Shown here piece after piece: positions 58,562 through 64,000 of a stretch of DNA of 64,000 nucleotides; the first letter of the stretch is position 1, and each line of letters begins with the position of its first letter. A program made the translations under genes and the position numbers. Under the pieces are notes generated by a model. It was not told the origin of the DNA, did no database searches, and saw nothing but the letters and a program-made list of their open reading frames with translations. The stretch covers positions 4,913,469 through 4,977,468 of the forward strand of contig OZ038453.1 in assembly GCA_964036195.1 (NCBI GenBank), read 5' to 3'. This stretch comes from Sphaerolaimus hirsutus. Its lineage: Eukaryota; Nematoda; Chromadorea; Monhysterida; Sphaerolaimidae.

Positions 58562-61500
58562 TTATTCTAAAGTCGGAATTTTGTAAATTGACTCCAAACG
58601 AGCTGTTATTATGCCTCCATTGTTATCCGTTAGTGTGGCCATATTGTTGGTTAGTTTTTCCACTTTGAGCGGGCCAAAATATTTTGGCGCAAGTTTGTTT
58701 TCCCCAGTGTGTTTTACTAGTACTGAATTTCCCACGGCAATTTTATCCACAATTTTGAAGCGTCTTCTTTCATTGAACCATTGTTGGTATTTTTTCTTTG
58801 CATTGTCAGTAGCATATTTTGCTGATCTCCATGCTTTTTGCGGATTTTTGGACAGAAATATAGCATTTGATAAGTGATTCATTTTTGGCATGCGGCCAAA
58901 AACTAGCAAGAATGGTGGCATACGAGTGTATGAATTTGTTGCAAGATTGTGCTTCAAATTATCCACCCAGTCATTTCTTTTTTCATTCATAATTCGCAGT
59001 TGCGTGCAAATTGTTTGGATTGATCTTTCTGCTAGGCCGTTAGTTTGTGGGTGATATATTTGCCCCGTTTTATGTGTTATATTCCATTTTTTGGCGAAAT
59101 GTTGGAATTCCTTTGAAATAAATTCAGGCGCGTTATCAGTGATTAGAACTGAAGGTGGTCCATAAATGGCACAAAAGTTTTTTTCTATTGTAGTGATTAG
59201 GGTGCTAGATTTTCTATTTCTTACTGGGAATGCTACCACATATCTGGTAAGTGCGCAGATCATGACAACTAAATATTGATATCCACGTTTGCGTGGTAAT
59301 TCGACCAGGTCCATATGAACTGTATGGAATGGCTGTTCTGGGGTCGGGGTATTCAGTAAGGGTGCTTTGCCATGCTTGTGGCTTTTGAACTTGTGGCATG
59401 TTGTGCATTTTTCACAAAATTGTAAAATGTCTTGTCGGATTCTTGGCCACGTACCAAAAGTTGTCAACAATGCTAAAGTTTTTTCCGGACTTCCATGATT
59501 CGCATACAAACCTGCATGTGCCTGTTCTAGAAATGCATGATGCCAATGTGCTGGCACCCATTTGACAAACAGTTGTGGTCTGTAAGGTGATCTTACATGA
59601 ACTATGTTTTGAATTAACGCAAAATTTTCTAATTTTTCTCCACTCTGCAATTGTTTATATACTTTTTCGATGGATGGGTCGGTTAATTGATTTTGGTGCC
59701 AAACTGAAATATTGCTGTCACTGACTAAATCATTGCTTAATGCAGGCAGTTCATTGGTGTCCAGATATTCTGTTAGCATTGTTGACTCCCCTGGCGCTGG
59801 TGGCATTAGTGAAGGAATGACATCTATCAATTTTGCTGAGTCATGTAGCAATTTATCATCTATTGGGTCGTTTAGTTCAATAGGGTTTCTACTGAGCTGG
59901 TCAGCTAGTTTGTTGAAATTTGCTGGTCTGTGTTCAATTCTTGTGATAGTTGATTGAAGGTACATTGCCCACCTTTCTAGAACTGATGGATTAGGAGTTT
60001 TGTATGCTTGAACAATTCCTGAATTGTCTGTTTGTACTACAACTTTTTGTCCGTCAATTATGGGTGAAAGTCTTCTACATGCATATGCTACTGCAAGGGC
60101 TTCTAGCATTGCCGCACTCCAATTTTTGTATTCGGCATGAACTCTTTTGCTAATATATGCTATAGGATGATAATAATTATCATCATGTTTCTGCAGTAAA
60201 ACAGCTGAAAGCCCGTATTTGCATGCATCGGTCTGTATGTAGAATTCTCTCCCATCATAAATTGGGTGAGCTAGACAGGGTGATCTGGTCAATGTTGTCA
60301 ACAAGGTTTTCCAGGAATTGTTCATGTCGGCATCCCATTCCACAGTTGTGGCTCCCTTTTTTGGGAATTTGCATGAGATTGCATGATATAATGGTGCTGC
60401 AACATTAGCATATCCAGGTATGAAATGGCTCAGATATGTAGTTTTTCCTAAAAATCTTCTCAAATCTTGCATTGTTGTAGGTTTTGGTTGTTTTATTACG
60501 GCTGCCACTCTGTCCAATGCTGGCCTGATGCCTTCTGCACTTATATCATGTCCTAAATATCGTAGTTTATTCACCAGAAAGAGGCATTTTTTAGGTCCTA
60601 ATTTCAGTTTGGCCCATCGCAATCGTTGGAATACCAATTTCAAACAACTCAAATGATCATCTACTGAGTCAGTGGTTAGAAGTAGGTCATCTAAATAGCT
60701 TCGTACCCATGGGCGGCTGGCATGTGCTGGTTCCACAAGTCCTCTCAGCATTGTGTTCATTAATCTTTGGAAGGTGGCTGGGCTACCTGAGGCTCCCATT
60801 GGGCAACGTTTAAATCGGAATTGTCCCAAACTGCACACAAAAGCTGTTGCATCTCGGGTGGCTTCATCCGCCAAGGGAAGATTATAAAATCCGTGTTTCA
60901 GGTCCAATGAGGAAAAAATTTTCCTTCCAGCTAATTCTGTCAAGATGTGGCCAATTTGAGGTAGTGGGTAGGACTGTACTTGTGTTACCTGATTTAATAG
61001 TCGATAGTCTACTGTTAATCGCCAGTCATTTTCTCCCTTTTTGACAACATTTATTGGACTTGCCCATGGTGAATCACATGGCTCAATTATTCCCCTAGCT
61101 AACATTTGTTCAATTGTGTCTTTTATGTAAGGCCTTTTTTGTGGTGCTTCATAACGTACCGCTTGTTTTATCGGTTTTTGTGATGGGTCAATTCTGATTT
61201 TATGAGCTATCAAATCAGTGCATCCTACGTCATATTCTCCACAACTGAAGACGTCTTCAAATTGTTCCAGTAGCTTGTGAAATGTTGTTTGTTGCTTTTG
61301 CGACATTTCCACCATGTTGGATGTTGGGAGATTTTCCTTGATATATTGTATTCTTGCCACTTTTTCAGTGGGAAACGGAGGTGTTGGTTCAGCAAAATCT
61401 GGTGGTAATGGTTCTTGTACTGCCACATTGACTTCATTTTGGTGATTTTTAGTCTGTAGTGGATGTTTTTTGACTTGAAATGATTCAATCATTGTTTCTG

Positions 61501-62572
61501 GAAACCATTCTCCCAACACCATGGATTTTTTCAAAATGAGTTCATTATCAGAATTGTTGCAAATTAATGCATTGATTTCATTTTGTGACGGGGTGTTCAT
61601 TAATATATCTGGGCATTCTATCCAGGGATTGTGTTGTTCTAATTTTTGTAAGGAAATGATTCCCTTAACTCTTGGTGTTTTATTCTGTCCATGCTGCGTG
61701 TGTATGTGGATGGGTATGGTCATTGCTGAATGTGCTGGTATCCTCATTTTCGCATTTGGGTACACTTTCGATTTTCTAATGTGTTTCCAATCGGTGTTTG
61801 GTGTCAGAAAATCTTTCAATATTTGAATGATATCCAGTTTTTTCATTAAGTCTAATCCGATTAAAATTCGATTGTTGGCGGAATTACAACAGTTGACCAA
61901 AAAGTCCCAATTCAATTTTTGGATTTTCCCTTTTTTTGTTGTAAATTCTATTGGTAGCGTGGTTTTTTTAATTTGATTTTCTGGGAACATTCCATTAGCG
62001 TGGCTCACTTGAACTGTGGCAACTTCTAACTTTCCATGATTTGGGTTTTTTGGCACTGTTGGTACTAAGTAATGTAGTATTTTCTGCGGAATGAGCGATT
62101 TAGTCGCACCTGTGTCTAGTATTGCTTCCACTGTGTGATGGAATATTTTTAATGGAATTTTAATTAATGATGGTGCTGTCTTTTTTGGTTGCTCTACGGA
62201 TTGTTTTTGTTTTTGATTTTTCTTTTGTTTTAGTGTCTTCTTTTTCACGTTTTTGTTCATTCGCAGTGCACGAGTAGAGACGACATTTACGTTCTGCACT
62301 GCAGAACCAGACAATTTGGATAATTTATCACATCCGGTTGTTGGGATCACATTAGTTTTGGCCAAAACATTTTTCAAAATCATCAAAACCATCAAAATTA
62401 TCATTTTCGGGGCCTGAAATCCTTGCATTATTGCGACTGGCAGTTTCTTCCACGAATTGTAGCAGGTTGAATTCGTCTGTGATGGTGAAACTTTTTTGTT
62501 TTTTTGTGCAATTGTAGTTTGTGCAATTGTAGTTTGTGCAGTTGTAACTTTTCTCTGAAAAGGACTCACCAT
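58562..62572 (-). CDS. Ty3/gypsy pol (protease, RT, RNase H, integrase)
   Basis: About 1336 codons without interruption. Protease DTGATKSLIP near residue 152. RT: SSLDLKHGFYNLPL and the YLDD box near 627. RNase H: IQTDACKYGLSA near 782 and VVVQTDNSG. Integrase: a zinc finger ending CTTCHKF, the catalytic Asp in VHMDLVE, ITDNAPEF near 1144 and the Glu in NGLAERSIQ. A GPY/F-type module near the C-terminus (APKYFGPLKVEKL) precedes the stop. Its frame is +1 relative to gag and overlaps it by about 220 nt, so it is probably translated by frameshifting rather than from its own ATG. Confidence 0.93.
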   Translation of the reverse strand: MVSPFQRKVTTAQTTIAQTTIAQKNKKVSPSQTNSTCYNSWKKLPVAIMQGFQAPKMIILMVLMILKNVLAKTNVIPTTGCDKLSKLSGSAVQNVNVVSTRALRMNKNVKKKTLKQKKNQKQKQSVEQPKKTAPSLIKIPLKIFHHTVEAILDTGATKSLIPQKILHYLVPTVPKNPNHGKLEVATVQVSHANGMFPENQIKKTTLPIEFTTKKGKIQKLNWDFLVNCCNSANNRILIGLDLMKKLDIIQILKDFLTPNTDWKHIRKSKVYPNAKMRIPAHSAMTIPIHIHTQHGQNKTPRVKGIISLQKLEQHNPWIECPDILMNTPSQNEINALICNNSDNELILKKSMVLGEWFPETMIESFQVKKHPLQTKNHQNEVNVAVQEPLPPDFAEPTPPFPTEKVARIQYIKENLPTSNMVEMSQKQQTTFHKLLEQFEDVFSCGEYDVGCTDLIAHKIRIDPSQKPIKQAVRYEAPQKRPYIKDTIEQMLARGIIEPCDSPWASPINVVKKGENDWRLTVDYRLLNQVTQVQSYPLPQIGHILTELAGRKIFSSLDLKHGFYNLPLADEATRDATAFVCSLGQFRFKRCPMGASGSPATFQRLMNTMLRGLVEPAHASRPWVRSYLDDLLLTTDSVDDHLSCLKLVFQRLRWAKLKLGPKKCLFLVNKLRYLGHDISAEGIRPALDRVAAVIKQPKPTTMQDLRRFLGKTTYLSHFIPGYANVAAPLYHAISCKFPKKGATTVEWDADMNNSWKTLLTTLTRSPCLAHPIYDGREFYIQTDACKYGLSAVLLQKHDDNYYHPIAYISKRVHAEYKNWSAAMLEALAVAYACRRLSPIIDGQKVVVQTDNSGIVQAYKTPNPSVLERWAMYLQSTITRIEHRPANFNKLADQLSRNPIELNDPIDDKLLHDSAKLIDVIPSLMPPAPGESTMLTEYLDTNELPALSNDLVSDSNISVWHQNQLTDPSIEKVYKQLQSGEKLENFALIQNIVHVRSPYRPQLFVKWVPAHWHHAFLEQAHAGLYANHGSPEKTLALLTTFGTWPRIRQDILQFCEKCTTCHKFKSHKHGKAPLLNTPTPEQPFHTVHMDLVELPRKRGYQYLVVMICALTRYVVAFPVRNRKSSTLITTIEKNFCAIYGPPSVLITDNAPEFISKEFQHFAKKWNITHKTGQIYHPQTNGLAERSIQTICTQLRIMNEKRNDWVDNLKHNLATNSYTRMPPFLLVFGRMPKMNHLSNAIFLSKNPQKAWRSAKYATDNAKKKYQQWFNERRRFKIVDKIAVGNSVLVKHTGENKLAPKYFGPLKVEKLTNNMATLTDNNGGIITARLESIYKIPTLE

Positions 62573-63989
62573 TTTCAGTGTCCAAGTTTTCGGTCAAAGT
62601 GCCATCGTGCTGGTCTTCCGTCCCATTCTCGTCATTGTCTTCATCTGCATCTGGGGTTTCTTCATGTTCAATTTCATTTTCACCCTCATTGGTTTCCACA
62701 TTTGCCAGTAGCAGTTGTTGCACTGCGTCAATTAGTTCTGACACGTTCACTTCCACTTTCCTGGGAGCGAGTGGTCCAGTCATGGGTTTTTTCTCCGCAT
62801 TCTGGTTTTTCTCCATGGATGGAAAAAATCTCGGAAATGGTGTGTTTTGTTTTTTGATGATTGGATTGTTATGGGTGGCAGTAGGGCCCACCATTTTGAC
62901 GCCACTATAACCTGCGGATGGTGGCAAACGGGTTACATTCCCTTTTTCGGTGCAATTTGCTGCCCGGTGTCCCATTTTGTTGCAATTCAAGCACTTCAAA
63001 AATCGGTCCCTATTAAATGGCTTTTGCTGCCCCCCTGGAGTGGTTAGCGTTTTCCCAAAATTGGGGTTATTTGGCTTTGCCACGCAGCCCCCTGGCTGTG
63101 TTGTTTCGTTTTTGAACTTTGGCCCTTTGACACCGGCCATGCCTAGCCTTTTCAAATTGAACAAATACGTGTCCAAGCGGAGGGCCGCTTCCCTTGGTTG
63201 GGTCACAGTTCCTTCTTCGATGTCATTTTGCAAAGCCAGCAAAATAGTTTCGTCAAACCAGGCGGTTTTCACTCCATTCATGAATTGGGTGAGAATGATG
63301 AAGTTTTTCTCTTCGTCCGCCATTCTTTTGTGATATTCCAGTGGCAACTTTGCCATTAGTCTGGCGCAGAACATGATGCAGGTGTCGTTTTCTTGTTGAA
63401 CTAGCCGCCACCATTGGTGCACTGTCAGGCGTTGGGTGTGTGTTTTGAACATGGCGGAGAATTGTTTGTTGATGAATTTGTGGTCATTTTTCTGCTCGTT
63501 GGAATAAGACTTGTAAACGTCTTTGGCACAGCCCTTGAACTTGGCTACGAACACCATTCGCCAAAAACGATTCATCAGTGTGTCAGGCACCATAAATAAG
63601 TGCCTCTCAACTGTTTCCACCCAGTCTTTAAAATCATCCCCATTGCCATTAAAATCCGGAATGGTTGTTATGACCACTTGCAATGGCATTGCTCCACAGC
63701 TTGCCATTTTTTCTCCATCCGAAAGTTGGCTCGGCAGGGCCATTTCATCCAGGTTTACCACATTTTCTTGTGGTGGGTTTTCCGTTGGGTTTGTTTGATT
63801 TGCTGTGCCATGTGTGCTATTTGTCAACTTTTTTAGCGAGTTGATTTGTGTGTCGATGTTTTCAAATCTGTCATGCATGATGGCGGTGGTATTTTCAATG
63901 GACTGTTTTAAGTCCTGCTGCATGTTTTGCAGCCACGACCACAGCACATCATTGTTTTGGGTATTCAATGTCTGATTGGTTGCAGGCAT
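62352..63989 (-). CDS. Ty3/gypsy gag with CCHC zinc knuckle
   Basis: 545 codons from an ATG at 63989, only 11 bp from the window edge. An N-terminal coiled-coil-like region is followed by the gag core ('FNGNGDDFKDWVETVERHLF', 'FCARLMAKLP'). Then comes one zinc knuckle (CLNCNKMGHRAANC), a Lys/Pro-rich stretch and a long acidic segment (EGENEIEHEETPDADEDND). Near its 3' end, inside the overlap with pol, is a short internal repeat (NCTNYNCTNYNCT). Confidence 0.92.
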   Translation of the reverse strand: MPATNQTLNTQNNDVLWSWLQNMQQDLKQSIENTTAIMHDRFENIDTQINSLKKLTNSTHGTANQTNPTENPPQENVVNLDEMALPSQLSDGEKMASCGAMPLQVVITTIPDFNGNGDDFKDWVETVERHLFMVPDTLMNRFWRMVFVAKFKGCAKDVYKSYSNEQKNDHKFINKQFSAMFKTHTQRLTVHQWWRLVQQENDTCIMFCARLMAKLPLEYHKRMADEEKNFIILTQFMNGVKTAWFDETILLALQNDIEEGTVTQPREAALRLDTYLFNLKRLGMAGVKGPKFKNETTQPGGCVAKPNNPNFGKTLTTPGGQQKPFNRDRFLKCLNCNKMGHRAANCTEKGNVTRLPPSAGYSGVKMVGPTATHNNPIIKKQNTPFPRFFPSMEKNQNAEKKPMTGPLAPRKVEVNVSELIDAVQQLLLANVETNEGENEIEHEETPDADEDNDENGTEDQHDGTLTENLDTENGESFSEKSYNCTNYNCTNYNCTKKQKSFTITDEFNLLQFVEETASRNNARISGPENDNFDGFDDFEKCFGQN

Positions 63990-64000
63990 GGCACTCGAGG

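Larger units (their letters stand above)
58400..64000 (-). mobile_element. Ty3/gypsy-type LTR retrotransposon, 5' end outside the window
   Basis: Minus-strand gag (62352-63989) and pol (58562-62572) are both open. Domain order PR-RT-RNase H-IN with a chromodomain-less end is Ty3/gypsy. Less than 200 bp separates the pol stop from the AATAAA of the neighbouring gene, so the 3' LTR must be short or truncated; its edges cannot be set without the other LTR. No envelope gene. Confidence 0.85.

Overview
This window reads as a repeat-choked piece of an invertebrate metazoan nuclear genome. It is AT-rich and has spliced genes with GT-AG introns (and one GC-AG intron), AATAAA signals, two LTR retrotransposons and many non-autonomous DNA transposons. 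The host species cannot be named from this sequence. No prokaryotic operons, CRISPR arrays, rRNA or convincing tRNA genes were seen.

Layout. About 2.8-12.4 kb holds, on the minus strand, a nearly complete eight- or nine-exon homologue of SH3BP5 (Drosophila Parcas, C. elegans REI-1), a coiled-coil Rab11 exchange factor; its introns are packed with MITEs. About 14.4-15.6 kb has a 5'-truncated reverse transcriptase fragment with a hammerhead-ribozyme-like motif downstream, followed by a 361-bp tandem array (15.66-16.64 kb). From 16.6 to 28 kb and 41.3 to 55 kb the DNA is mostly nested foldback and hAT-like MITE families. Through both blocks runs a sparse set of four phase-compatible exons on the plus strand (19.9, 24.6, 43.7 and 45.8 kb), which looks like the 3' part of an unrecognised host gene with huge introns.

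The largest single object is a BEL/Pao LTR retrotransposon on the minus strand (29215-41276). It has two LTRs of about 1.09 kb, a perfect 5-bp target duplication (ccttt), gag, protease, RT, RNase H, integrase and an envelope-like glycoprotein region. Its coding frame is interrupted by three in-frame stops but no frameshift. A second long frame with an arginine-rich stretch overlaps the end of the envelope frame.

At 55.6-58.4 kb two host-like genes diverge from a short shared promoter: a minus-strand spliced gene for an RGG-box protein, and a plus-strand transcript that seems to carry two small ORFs. At 58.5-64 kb a Ty3/gypsy-type element (minus strand) has intact gag and pol; its 5' end lies outside the window.

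Several MITE families could be dated relative to each other because they sit inside one another with readable 8-bp target duplications. Those duplications place at least three families in the hAT superfamily by the usual criterion. Gene models are built by eye from splice consensus, reading phase and family resemblance. Nothing was searched against a database.
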